Positions 1-5,499 of a stretch of 5,745 nucleotides of DNA are shown one piece after another; the first letter of the stretch is position 1; the number at the start of each line of letters is the position of its first letter. The position numbers were made by a program, and so were the translations under genes. The DNA comes from an uncultured Porphyromonadaceae bacterium. GTDB lineage: Bacteria; Bacteroidota; Bacteroidia; Bacteroidales; Barnesiellaceae_A. The DNA is taken from contig UQMR01000104.1 in the NCBI GenBank assembly GCA_900542255.1, positions 1 through 5,745 on the forward strand. Direction: 5' to 3'. A model generated the notes under the pieces. It was not told where the DNA came from and did no database searches. It saw only the letters and a program-made list of their open reading frames with translations.

Positions 1-2
1 TT

Positions 3-650
3 TGTGTCGGACTGAAGCAGAACGGTCTGAAAGAGGTTCTTGGCATGTGGGTCGGCAAATCGGAAAGTTCTTCTTTCTGGATGGGCGTCCTGACCGATTT
101 AAAAGCCCGTGGAGTACAGGATATACTGATTACCTGTACCGATAACCAGAATGGATTTACGGATACCATCCGTACCGTATTTCCACAGTCGTCTACCCAA
201 ATCTGTGTGGTGCATCAGATCAGAAACTCCTGTAAATACGTCGTTTACAAGGACAAGAAAGAGTTTACGGCGGATATGAAGAATATCTATAATGCACCCA
301 ACAAGGAAGTTGCCGCCGCGGAACTTGACAATCTGGAAAAGAAATGGGGAGGAAAGTATCCTTATGCCATACTTTCATGGAGAAACAACTGGGAGGACCT
401 GACTGTTTTCTTCCAATTCCCGCTGGAAATCAGGAATATAATCTATACTACAAACCTTATTGAGAACCTGAACGGGAAAATCAGAAAGTACACAAAATCA
501 AAGCTTTCATTCCCTTCGGATGATGCCGTCAAAAAGACCGTGTATCTTTCACTTATGGAGATTGAGAAGAAATGGACGATGCCTATTTCAAACTGGGGAT
601 TGATTATGAACCAGTTTATACTTATCTTTGAAAACAGAATCCAGATATAA
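3..650 (+). CDS. IS256-family transposase, C-terminal 215 residues (5' end outside window)
   Basis: This is a DDE transposase that cuts and joins the ends of its own insertion sequence. The frame is open from the window edge, so the start and the first catalytic Asp lie upstream. Visible hallmarks are the second catalytic Asp in the TCTDNQNGF segment (codon 141-143), the C-x2-H motif in ICVVHQIRN (Cys 204-206, His 213-215), and the catalytic Glu in YTTNLIENLNGKIRK (codon 462-464). The Asp-to-Glu spacing is 107 residues, close to the 108 (D233 to E341) of IS256 itself as I recall it. The C-terminus is intact, with KKWTMPISNWGLIMNQF and a TAA stop at 648-650. IS256 transposases run near 400 residues, so roughly half is seen. 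Nothing in the visible part suggests inactivation. Transcription from the integrase promoter at 959-992 would run antisense to it. Confidence 0.93.
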   Translation, partial: CVGLKQNGLKEVLGMWVGKSESSSFWMGVLTDLKARGVQDILITCTDNQNGFTDTIRTVFPQSSTQICVVHQIRNSCKYVVYKDKKEFTADMKNIYNAPNKEVAAAELDNLEKKWGGKYPYAILSWRNNWEDLTVFFQFPLEIRNIIYTTNLIENLNGKIRKYTKSKLSFPSDDAVKKTVYLSLMEIEKKWTMPISNWGLIMNQFILIFENRIQI

Positions 651-677
651 GAAGAAACTTATAACTGAATCCTGTTC

Positions 678-705
678 CCATTTACACAAAATTTTGGACA
701 GTGTC
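678..705. repeat. Right terminal inverted repeat of the IS256-family element
   Basis: This 28-bp end carries the core tttacacaaaattttggaca and finishes at cagtgtc. On the minus strand the order GACACT-GTCC-(A/T-rich)-TTGTGTAAATGG follows the IS256 end consensus as I recall it. It would be the binding and cleavage site for the transposase. A perfect palindrome caaaattttg lies inside it at 687-696. The matching left repeat is outside the window, so pairing is not verified. Confidence 0.75.
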
Positions 706-929
706 CGCAATTTCTTCTTGCAGGCGGTCTCGGCTTTCCGCATCGTGGCTTCATTCCGGCGCAATGATTTGTCGTCGGTCTCCGGCACAAGATACAGTTT
801 GAGGTATTCATAGCTGCGATGACCGTTACGGTAGCAGTCCAGATAAATGGATCTGCGGCCGTCTTTCATCGCCTTGAACCTTATCTTGACTGGCGATTTT
901 TTGCTATCTTTGTTACTCCTGTCCGTCAT
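706..929 (-). pseudogene. Tyrosine integrase N-terminal fragment, interrupted by the IS256 element
   Basis: This is the first 74 codons of a Bacteroidetes tyrosine recombinase of the kind that integrates conjugative or mobilizable elements. The ATG is at 929-927. Residues 14-49 (from VKIRFKAMKDGRRSIYLDCY to YEYLKLYLVP) have the typical arm-type DNA-binding (SAM-like, Arm_DNA-bind) N-terminus, followed by NEATMRKAE, which begins the helix leading to the core-binding domain. A complete integrase has about 400 residues and ends in a catalytic domain with R-H-R-Y residues. None of that is present, because codon 75 is cut by the IS end at 705. The frame continues through the IS repeat to a stop at 588-590, giving a 113-residue chimera (residues 75-113 IS-derived). 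The rest of the gene should lie on the far side of the IS. It is presumably non-functional as a recombinase. Confidence 0.8.
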
Positions 930-954
930 AAGTGCGTTCGCATCTTGAAATCAC

Positions 955-964
955 ACTGCAAATA
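955..964 (+). repeat. Direct repeat ACTGCAAATA, copy 1
   Basis: This 10-bp word recurs exactly at 1066-1075, 111 bp away. The first copy overlaps the -7 element of the integrase promoter. A related TGCAAAC lies at 1059-1065. Arm-type binding sites of integrases are short direct repeats near the integrase gene, so this is one possible explanation. Chance in AT-rich DNA is the alternative. Confidence 0.3.
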
Positions 965-992
965 TAGTCTCTTTAGTCGAAAAAGAAACAAA
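959..992 (-). promoter_or_regulatory. Candidate Bacteroidetes promoter for the interrupted integrase
   Basis: On the minus strand a -7 element TATATTTG (966 to 959) matches TAnnTTTG exactly. A -33 TTTG lies at 992 to 989, with 22 bp between them, slightly longer than the usual 19-21. The start site would fall near 952, giving a leader of roughly 23 nt before the ATG at 929. No strong Shine-Dalgarno sequence is seen, which is common in this phylum. Transcription would read the integrase fragment and then run into the IS. Confidence 0.5.
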
Positions 993-1002
993 AACGGGTA
1001 AC

Positions 1003-1028
1003 AAAAATCCGTCTGAAATGGGATTTTT
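1003..1028. terminator. A/T-rich hairpin, possible weak bidirectional terminator
   Basis: AAAAATCC (1003-1010) and GGATTTTT (1021-1028) form a perfect 8-bp stem around a 10-nt loop, with a sixth T following. The T-run on each strand resembles an intrinsic terminator, but the stem has only two G-C pairs and no gene ends nearby on either side. It may simply be an AT-rich inverted repeat at the edge of the mobile element. Confidence 0.25.
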
Positions 1029-1065
1029 TCGGAATTGAAGAGAATCGTGATAGAAAATGCAAACA

Positions 1066-1075
1066 ACTGCAAATA
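1066..1075 (+). repeat. Direct repeat ACTGCAAATA, copy 2
   Basis: This is an exact copy of the word at 955-964. It follows TGCAAAC at 1059-1065, so that two TGCAAA words stand 9 bp apart. The function is unknown. Confidence 0.3.
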
Positions 1076-1254
1076 AGGATAATAAGTAAAAATATCTTCT
1101 CTTTAATTCTCATGGTTTATAGACATCGGAAATTAGGCTCCCCCCTGCATAAAAACAACAACATTTGCCTCGCTATCGGAGGTCGCAAGCGCATATCGAC
1201 AAGAGAAGATGGGTATTCGCGGCTCTTTCGCTCTATTTTTTGCCGCAAACATAG

Positions 1255-1262
1255 TATCTTTG
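1255..1262 (+). promoter_or_regulatory. Candidate -7 element of the dgt operon promoter
   Basis: TATCTTTG matches the Bacteroidetes -7 consensus TAnnTTTG. At the expected distance upstream there is only a T-rich stretch (1232-1241) and no clear TTTG, so the -33 is weak or absent. The start site would fall near 1269, leaving a leader of about 88 nt before the dgt ATG. The element is one arm of a perfect inverted repeat. Confidence 0.45.
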
Positions 1263-1273
1263 TAGCAAAGATA
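1255..1273. repeat. Perfect inverted repeat TATCTTTG-TAG-CAAAGATA at the dgt promoter
   Basis: Two 8-bp arms are separated by 3 bp with no mismatch. Each arm is itself a TAnnTTTG-type -7 word, one per strand, so the site could be an operator for a dimeric regulator overlapping the promoter, or a pair of face-to-face -7 elements. No CAAA stands at the right distance to act as a -33 for leftward transcription, which weakens the second reading. Confidence 0.5.
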
Positions 1274-1344
1274 ACACAAGCAGGAGTACAACCCGCCTAC
1301 AACGGTGCAGACTCTACACCGCAACGCGGCCTGCCTCAAATAAA

Positions 1345-1349
1345 AGGAA
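1345..1349 (+). promoter_or_regulatory. Ribosome binding site supporting the dgt start at 1357
   Basis: AGGAA within taaaaggaac lies 7 nt before the ATG at 1357. The alternative in-frame ATG at 1390 has no such purine run in front of it, so this site favours the longer protein. Confidence 0.5.
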
Positions 1350-1356
1350 CGAACCG

Positions 1357-2718
1357 ATGCCTGACTCTTCTCACTCTACCGACCGACGGATGTGCTGGGA
1401 ACGGCTCATTACCGCCAAACGCTTCGGCATGGAGAAATACCATGACGAACGCATACACACACGCACCGATTTCCAGCGCGACTACGACCGAATGGTATTC
1501 TCGGCTCCTTTCCGCCGGCTCCAAAACAAGACGCAAGTATTTCCCCTGCCCGGCAGCATATTTGTACACAACCGGCTGACACACAGCCTCGAAGTTTCGT
1601 GCGTAGGCCGCTCTTTGGGACATAATGTCGCAGCGGCCCTGTCAGAAAAATATGCCGGCACACCGGCCGCCGACAAATTGCCGCACATAGGCTCTATCGT
1701 TGCAGCGGCCTGTTTGGCTCACGACTTGGGCAACCCGCCCTTCGGGCACTCGGGCGAACGCGCCATCGCCACCTATTTTTCAGAAGGCAACGGACTTGCA
1801 CTCAAAGGGCAACTGAACGAATGGGAGTGGAAAGACTTCACTCACTTCGAGGGTAACGCCAACGCATTCAGGCTGCTGACACACCAGTTCAACGGCCGCC
1901 GCCCAGGAGGTTTTGCCCTCACCTACTCTACGTTGGCTTCTATCATCAAATATCCGTATGCTTCGACTTTCTCCCCCAAGAAAGGCAAGCTGGGCTTCTT
2001 TGCCTCGGAACGCGAAAACTTTTGCCGCGTAGCCGACGACCTCGGGATGCTCCCCGACGGCGAGAGCGGGTTTGTCTATCACCGCCACCCCTTGGTATAC
2101 CTCGTAGAGGCGGCCGACGACATCTGCTACCAAATCATGGACATAGAAGACGCACACAAGCTCAAAATACTCACCACGGCCGAGACCAAAGAGCTGTTGC
2201 TGGCCTATATCTCGCCCGAAAGATACGACCACATACAGCAGGTGCTCGATATGGTAAACGATACCAACGAGCAGATTGCATACCTGAGGTCGAGCGTCAT
2301 AGGCATTCTCACCGACGAGTGCTCACGCATCTTTGTCGAGCATGAGGAGGAGCTCCTCACGGGCAGATTCAAAGGCAACCTCATAGAACATATCGCCGAC
2401 CTGCCCCGCAAAGCATACCGACAATGCTCTGATGTAGCCTACCACAAAATATACACCAGCAGCGATGTCTTGGATATCGAACTGGCCGGTAACCGCATCA
2501 TCACAGAGCTGCTGGACAAGCTCATCGATGCCGTCCGTTTTCCCGAGAAAGCCTACTCGCAACTGCTGCTCAACAAAGTGCCGCAACAATATGAGACTCG
2601 CGCCGAGTCGCTCTACGGCAAGTTACAGGCTGTTGTCGACTACATCTCGGGAATGACCGACGTATATGCACTCGACCTATATCGCAAAATCAACGGCATG
2701 AGTCTCCCTGCCGTATAA
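1357..2718 (+). CDS. dgt: Deoxyguanosinetriphosphate triphosphohydrolase (HD-domain dNTPase)
   Basis: This cytosolic enzyme hydrolyses dGTP (and possibly other dNTPs) to the nucleoside and triphosphate, trimming dNTP pools. The 453-residue protein has the family's N-terminal block FQRDYDRMVFSAPFRRLQNK (39-58), then HNRLTHSLEV (71-80, metal ligand His76), the HD pair in AHDLGNPPFGHSGE (His122, Asp123), FEGNAN (164-169), and VEAADDICY (250-258) with the last metal-binding Asp at 254 or 255. All HD-fold ligands are therefore present, and the length fits the family. The start at 1357 has an AGGAA 7 nt upstream. The ATG at 1390 (MCWERLITAKRFG) matches the beginning of many Bacteroidales homologues better and stays a real alternative. 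It is the first gene of a closely spaced rightward cluster, with the TPM gene 19 nt downstream. Confidence 0.95.
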   Translation: MPDSSHSTDRRMCWERLITAKRFGMEKYHDERIHTRTDFQRDYDRMVFSAPFRRLQNKTQVFPLPGSIFVHNRLTHSLEVSCVGRSLGHNVAAALSEKYAGTPAADKLPHIGSIVAAACLAHDLGNPPFGHSGERAIATYFSEGNGLALKGQLNEWEWKDFTHFEGNANAFRLLTHQFNGRRPGGFALTYSTLASIIKYPYASTFSPKKGKLGFFASERENFCRVADDLGMLPDGESGFVYHRHPLVYLVEAADDICYQIMDIEDAHKLKILTTAETKELLLAYISPERYDHIQQVLDMVNDTNEQIAYLRSSVIGILTDECSRIFVEHEEELLTGRFKGNLIEHIADLPRKAYRQCSDVAYHKIYTSSDVLDIELAGNRIITELLDKLIDAVRFPEKAYSQLLLNKVPQQYETRAESLYGKLQAVVDYISGMTDVYALDLYRKINGMSLPAV

Positions 2719-2737
2719 ATCCATAACGTAATATTTT

Positions 2738-3964
2738 ATGAAATCACGAATTCTATCCTTTATACTCCTTGCACTGCTCTGGCTCACCCCCTCACAGATA
2801 GAGGCCAAAGTATATACCGTAGAAACCGTTCCGAACGTACAGGTTGCCGACCGCACGCGGTTTGTCACCGACCCCGATAACCTGCTGGGTGAGAGCGCAA
2901 CCCGCCATATCGACTCTATGCTGGCGCAGGTGCGCGACAGCAATACCGTAGAGACAGCCGTTGTCGTACTACCCTCTATCGGCAACAGCGACATAGACCT
3001 TTTTGCCACCGACCTCTTTACCCATTGGGGCATAGGCCGCAGCAACGATAACGGATTGCTCATACTCACCGTCATAGACCAGCGGCGTGTTGTATTCCGC
3101 ACGGGATATGGCATAGAGGGTGTACTGCCCGATGCCATCTGCAAACGCATCATCGACAGCTATATCATACCGGCTTTTCGCCAAGGCGACTATGGCGGCG
3201 GATTAGAGGCTGCCGTAACACAGGTTGCACGCATCATCACCACCCCCGAAGCGTCGGCCGAACTGACCGCCGGCAGCGATTCGACAGGCAGCAACTTCAA
3301 CCTCCTGAACATACTCTATTTCTACCTGGCTTGCAGCTTTATCATATCGCTCCTGCTCATGCTCTACCTCAACGGCGTTATCAGGAAACACAAAGATTCG
3401 CCCTACGATGGTTACAAGCAGCTGAGAGGTATGCTCTCGCTACTGCAAATCTTAGCCATCTTCTTCCCCTTGTGGGGCGTTGCCAACCTGTCGCGATGCC
3501 GCAAAAAGATGCAGGCATTCCGCGATACGCCCCGCACCTGTGAAAACTGCGGCGCGCTCATGCACAAACTCGACGAACACGAAGACAACGCTTTTCTTAC
3601 GCCGCAAGAAGATATGGAGGAGAAAATCGGCTCGGTCGACTACGACGTATGGATGTGCGACCAGTGTCGCAACATCGATGTTTTACGCTTCGAATCCCTC
3701 TATACCCAATATACCGAGTGCCCGCAGTGTCATGCAATGGCATATAGCCTCGCCCGCGACCACATCGTGCGCCCGGCCTCGTCTGTCTCTGCCGGAGAGG
3801 GCGAGAAAATCTATGTCTGCTCATATTGCAAGATGCGCAAGGTGATTCCCTATGTCATTCCTATGATTGTAGTGGCATCGCACAACAACCGGGGAGGAGG
3901 CAGTATCGGCGGAGGCTTCGGGGGCGGCATGACCGGCGGAGGAGGCGCCGGCGGCAGTTGGTAA
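2738..3964 (+). CDS. TPM-domain membrane protein with paired cysteines and Gly-rich tail
   Basis: This is a 408-residue envelope protein of unknown exact role. It opens with a signal peptide or anchor (residues 1-23, MKSRILSFILLALLWL core, cleavage possible after IEA). A TPM domain follows at about 42-165, with DPDNLL at 45-50, THWGIGRSNDNGLLIL and RTGYGIEGVLPD. Two hydrophobic segments lie at about 189-211 and 232-249. The C-terminal part has four CxxC pairs (C268/C271, C307/C310, C328/C331, C361/C364) that look like two zinc ribbons. A short hydrophobic stretch (369-380) precedes a glycine-rich tail ending GGGGAGGSW, a hallmark of TPM proteins. TPM domains have been linked to phosphatase activity and photosystem II repair in plants; the bacterial function is mostly unclear. 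The topology is inferred: TPM domain outside, cysteine region in the cytoplasm. It sits between dgt (19 nt) and the lipid-kinase gene (18 nt). Confidence 0.85.
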   Translation: MKSRILSFILLALLWLTPSQIEAKVYTVETVPNVQVADRTRFVTDPDNLLGESATRHIDSMLAQVRDSNTVETAVVVLPSIGNSDIDLFATDLFTHWGIGRSNDNGLLILTVIDQRRVVFRTGYGIEGVLPDAICKRIIDSYIIPAFRQGDYGGGLEAAVTQVARIITTPEASAELTAGSDSTGSNFNLLNILYFYLACSFIISLLLMLYLNGVIRKHKDSPYDGYKQLRGMLSLLQILAIFFPLWGVANLSRCRKKMQAFRDTPRTCENCGALMHKLDEHEDNAFLTPQEDMEEKIGSVDYDVWMCDQCRNIDVLRFESLYTQYTECPQCHAMAYSLARDHIVRPASSVSAGEGEKIYVCSYCKMRKVIPYVIPMIVVASHNNRGGGSIGGGFGGGMTGGGGAGGSW

Positions 3965-3982
3965 CTTCATCGAACGACGACT

Positions 3983-4387
3983 ATGACAGAGCGAGACAAA
4001 CCCCATCCCTTCAAGTGGCGCGAGCGAATGCTTAGCTTCGTCTATGCCGGACGCGGCATAAAGCTCTTGTGGCGCGAACACAACACACGCATACACTTTG
4101 CCGCCACCCTGCTCGTATGCGTGGCAGGAATATGCTTCGGCCTGTCGGCTGCCGAGTGGGTAGCCATTGTCATCGTCATAGGTTTCGTATGGGTCACCGA
4201 GGCACTCAATACAGCCATAGAACGCCTGTGCGACCATGTAGAGCCCGCCCGACATCCGGCCATAGCAGCCATCAAGGACATCGCGGCAGGAGCCGTACTG
4301 ATAGCTGCCATTACGGCTGCTATCACGGGAATCATTATTTTCTTACCTCACGCAATCTCTTGCTTAGCCACATGGCTACCGTTATAA
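3983..4387 (+). CDS. dgkA: DgkA-type diacylglycerol/undecaprenol kinase, integral membrane
   Basis: This is a small membrane kinase of 134 residues that phosphorylates diacylglycerol or undecaprenol with ATP at the inner-membrane surface, recycling lipid for phospholipid or cell-wall synthesis. The family signature is clear: GIKLLWREHNTRIH (25-38, with Glu32 and Asn34), then EALNTAIERLCDHVEP (73-88, with Glu73, Asn76, Glu80 and Asp84), and IKDIAAGAVLIAA (97-109, with Lys98 and Asp99). Three membrane helices are seen at about 38-56, 59-74 and 101-121. The N-terminus FKWRERMLSFVYAGRG matches Bacteroidetes homologues, which supports the ATG at 3983 over that at 4028. No strong ribosome site is visible. 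Sequence alone does not separate a diacylglycerol kinase from an undecaprenol kinase. recF begins 12 nt after its stop. Confidence 0.92.
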   Translation: MTERDKPHPFKWRERMLSFVYAGRGIKLLWREHNTRIHFAATLLVCVAGICFGLSAAEWVAIVIVIGFVWVTEALNTAIERLCDHVEPARHPAIAAIKDIAAGAVLIAAITAAITGIIIFLPHAISCLATWLPL

Positions 4388-4399
4388 AAGTTGGGTTAT

Positions 4400-5491
4400 A
4401 TGATTCTAAAACAACTCTCTATCATCAACTTCAAAAACATCGCGCAGGCAGAATTGTCGTTCTCGGCCAACATCAACTGCTTTTTGGGCAACAACGGCAT
4501 GGGCAAAAGCAACCTGCTCGACGCCATATACTACCTCTCTTTCTGCAAAAGTTTTACCCATGTCAACGACTCGCAAAACATACGGCATGGCGAGGACTTC
4601 TTCATGCTGCAAGGCATATACGACCGCAACGACGCCACAGAGACCCTCTCCTGCGGCATCAGACGCAAGCAGAAAAAATCATTCAAACGCAACAAGAAAG
4701 AGTACGAACGGCTCTCGGACCATATAGGTTTCGCCCCGCTGGTAATGATTTCGCCCGACGATACCATCCTCATCAGAGGGGGCGGCGAAGAGCGGCGACG
4801 CTTTATAGATGTCGTCATCTCGCAATGGGACAAGCCCTATCTCGACTCGCTCATACGTTATAACAAAGCCCTCGAACAGCGGAACGCCCTCATCAGGCAA
4901 CAAACCGGAGACCCCTCCCTGTACGAAATATGGGAAGAACAAATGTCGCTGGCCGCCTCAAAGGTGTACGATACACGCCGCCGGTTCCTGGATGCTTTTA
5001 TCCCGGTATTCAACCGCTTCTATAAGGAGATTGCATCGGGCAACGAGCCAGTAGGACTTACCTACCGCTCGCACCTTGCCGAGGGCGACTTGCTGCCACA
5101 ACTGGCCGCGACACGCAGCCGCGACATCCTCATCGGATACACCACCAGAGGCATACACCGCGACGACATGGAGATGACGCTCGACGACTATCCCATGAAG
5201 CGAATCGGCTCGCAAGGACAATGCAAAACTTACCTTGTAGCGCTCAAACTGGCACAATATGAGTTCCTTGCCCAACATGGCCCCACAACCCCCATACTTC
5301 TGCTCGACGACCTCTTCGACAAGCTCGACACCAACCGCGTAGAGCGCATCATGCAGCTGGTGGCAAGCGACGTCTTCGGCCAGATTTTCATCACCGACAC
5401 CAACCGCGAATACCTCGACCAAATCGTCAGGCAGACCACGGCACACCACTCCTTATTCAAGGTTGTAAACGGAGTATTTACATCCCTATAA
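4400..5491 (+). CDS. recF: DNA replication and repair protein RecF
   Basis: This SMC-like ATPase works with RecO and RecR to load RecA at single-stranded gaps. The 363-residue protein carries a Walker A at 30-38 (GNNGMGKSN), the LLDAIYYLSFCKSF block typical of RecF, ISPDD (117-121), GIHRDD (251-256), the ABC signature SQGQCKT (271-277), the Walker B ILLLDDLFDKLD (299-310, including the D-loop) and ITDTN (331-335). Every ATPase element is intact and the length is normal. The frame could start at a TTG at 4391, but the ATG at 4400 gives MILKQLSIINFKN, the usual Bacteroidales N-terminus, so it is preferred. The only spot where it departs from the common consensus is a Cys in place of Gln in SQGQQK. 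It follows dgkA by 12 nt and precedes the DUF721 gene by 8 nt. Confidence 0.97.
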   Translation: MILKQLSIINFKNIAQAELSFSANINCFLGNNGMGKSNLLDAIYYLSFCKSFTHVNDSQNIRHGEDFFMLQGIYDRNDATETLSCGIRRKQKKSFKRNKKEYERLSDHIGFAPLVMISPDDTILIRGGGEERRRFIDVVISQWDKPYLDSLIRYNKALEQRNALIRQQTGDPSLYEIWEEQMSLAASKVYDTRRRFLDAFIPVFNRFYKEIASGNEPVGLTYRSHLAEGDLLPQLAATRSRDILIGYTTRGIHRDDMEMTLDDYPMKRIGSQGQCKTYLVALKLAQYEFLAQHGPTTPILLLDDLFDKLDTNRVERIMQLVASDVFGQIFITDTNREYLDQIVRQTTAHHSLFKVVNGVFTSL

Positions 5492-5499
5492 GAATTATC

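Larger units (their letters stand above)
1..705 (+). mobile_element. IS256-family insertion sequence, right part only
   Basis: The window opens inside an IS256-type element. Its visible part is the transposase 3' half plus about 55 bp of non-coding DNA ending in a terminal inverted repeat. The right boundary is placed at 705. Read on the minus strand from there, the end starts GACACTGTCC and continues through an A/T core into TTGTGTAAATGG. This aligns without gaps to the end of IS256 as I remember it (GATAAAGTCC ... TTGTGTAAAAGG). Immediately beyond 705 the coding sequence of a tyrosine integrase begins, so the element interrupts that gene. IS256 elements make 8-9 bp target duplications, so the first bases after the end (CGCAATTT or CGCAATTTC from 706) should recur beyond the left end, outside this window. 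The boundary could be off by one or two bases. Confidence 0.85.
930..1356. other. Intergenic region between the mobile DNA and the dgt cluster
   Basis: These 427 bases contain no gene I can support. The left half is very AT-rich (19 G+C in 60 bases over 961-1020) and carries the integrase promoter, a hairpin and a short direct repeat. From about 1135 the composition becomes more mixed and approaches that of the right-hand genes, so the mobile/core boundary may lie near 1100-1250. The last stretch, from about 1270, is probably an 85-90 nt leader of dgt. It includes a small stem CGGTG/CACCG (1303-1307 with 1317-1321, 9-nt loop). No tRNA, which is a common integrase target, was recognised. Reading frames on both strands here lack family resemblance. 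Confidence 0.6.

Noticed and set aside
599..630. Possible outward promoter in the IS end (ATTG, 20 bp, TATCTTTG)
   Set aside because: The -7 word matches, but the -33 is imperfect, it lies inside the transposase coding region, and the DNA downstream on that strand is antisense to the integrase with no gene to drive.
628..813. 61-codon plus-strand frame spanning the IS right end
   Set aside because: It overlaps the transposase 3' end and lies antisense to the integrase fragment. The protein has no recognisable features.
905..912. TATCTTTG inside the integrase fragment on the plus strand
   Set aside because: There is no TTTG at 19-21 bp upstream, and it lies within coding sequence, so it is probably a chance match.
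1037..1111. Spaced inverted repeat AAGAGAA / TTCTCTT and GAGAAT / ATTCTC
   Set aside because: The arms are short, low in complexity, overlap in two alternative pairings and are over 50 bp apart in AT-rich DNA. They are not convincing as a structure.
1112..1579. 155-codon plus-strand frame starting at 1112
   Set aside because: It overlaps the first 220 bases of dgt in another frame, has no ribosome site or family resemblance, and reads straight through the dgt promoter region.
3885..3961. Glycine-rich codon repeats at the end of the TPM gene
   Set aside because: A Gly-rich tail ending in GSW is normal for TPM-domain proteins and not a separate DNA repeat.
4391..4399. TTG start for recF adding MGY
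   Set aside because: The ATG at 4400 gives the standard RecF N-terminus and leaves a normal gap to the preceding gene.
4069..4863. 264-codon plus-strand frame across dgkA and recF
   Set aside because: It is rich in Arg, His and Pro, as expected from an out-of-frame reading of GC-rich codons, and is fully covered by two well-recognised genes.
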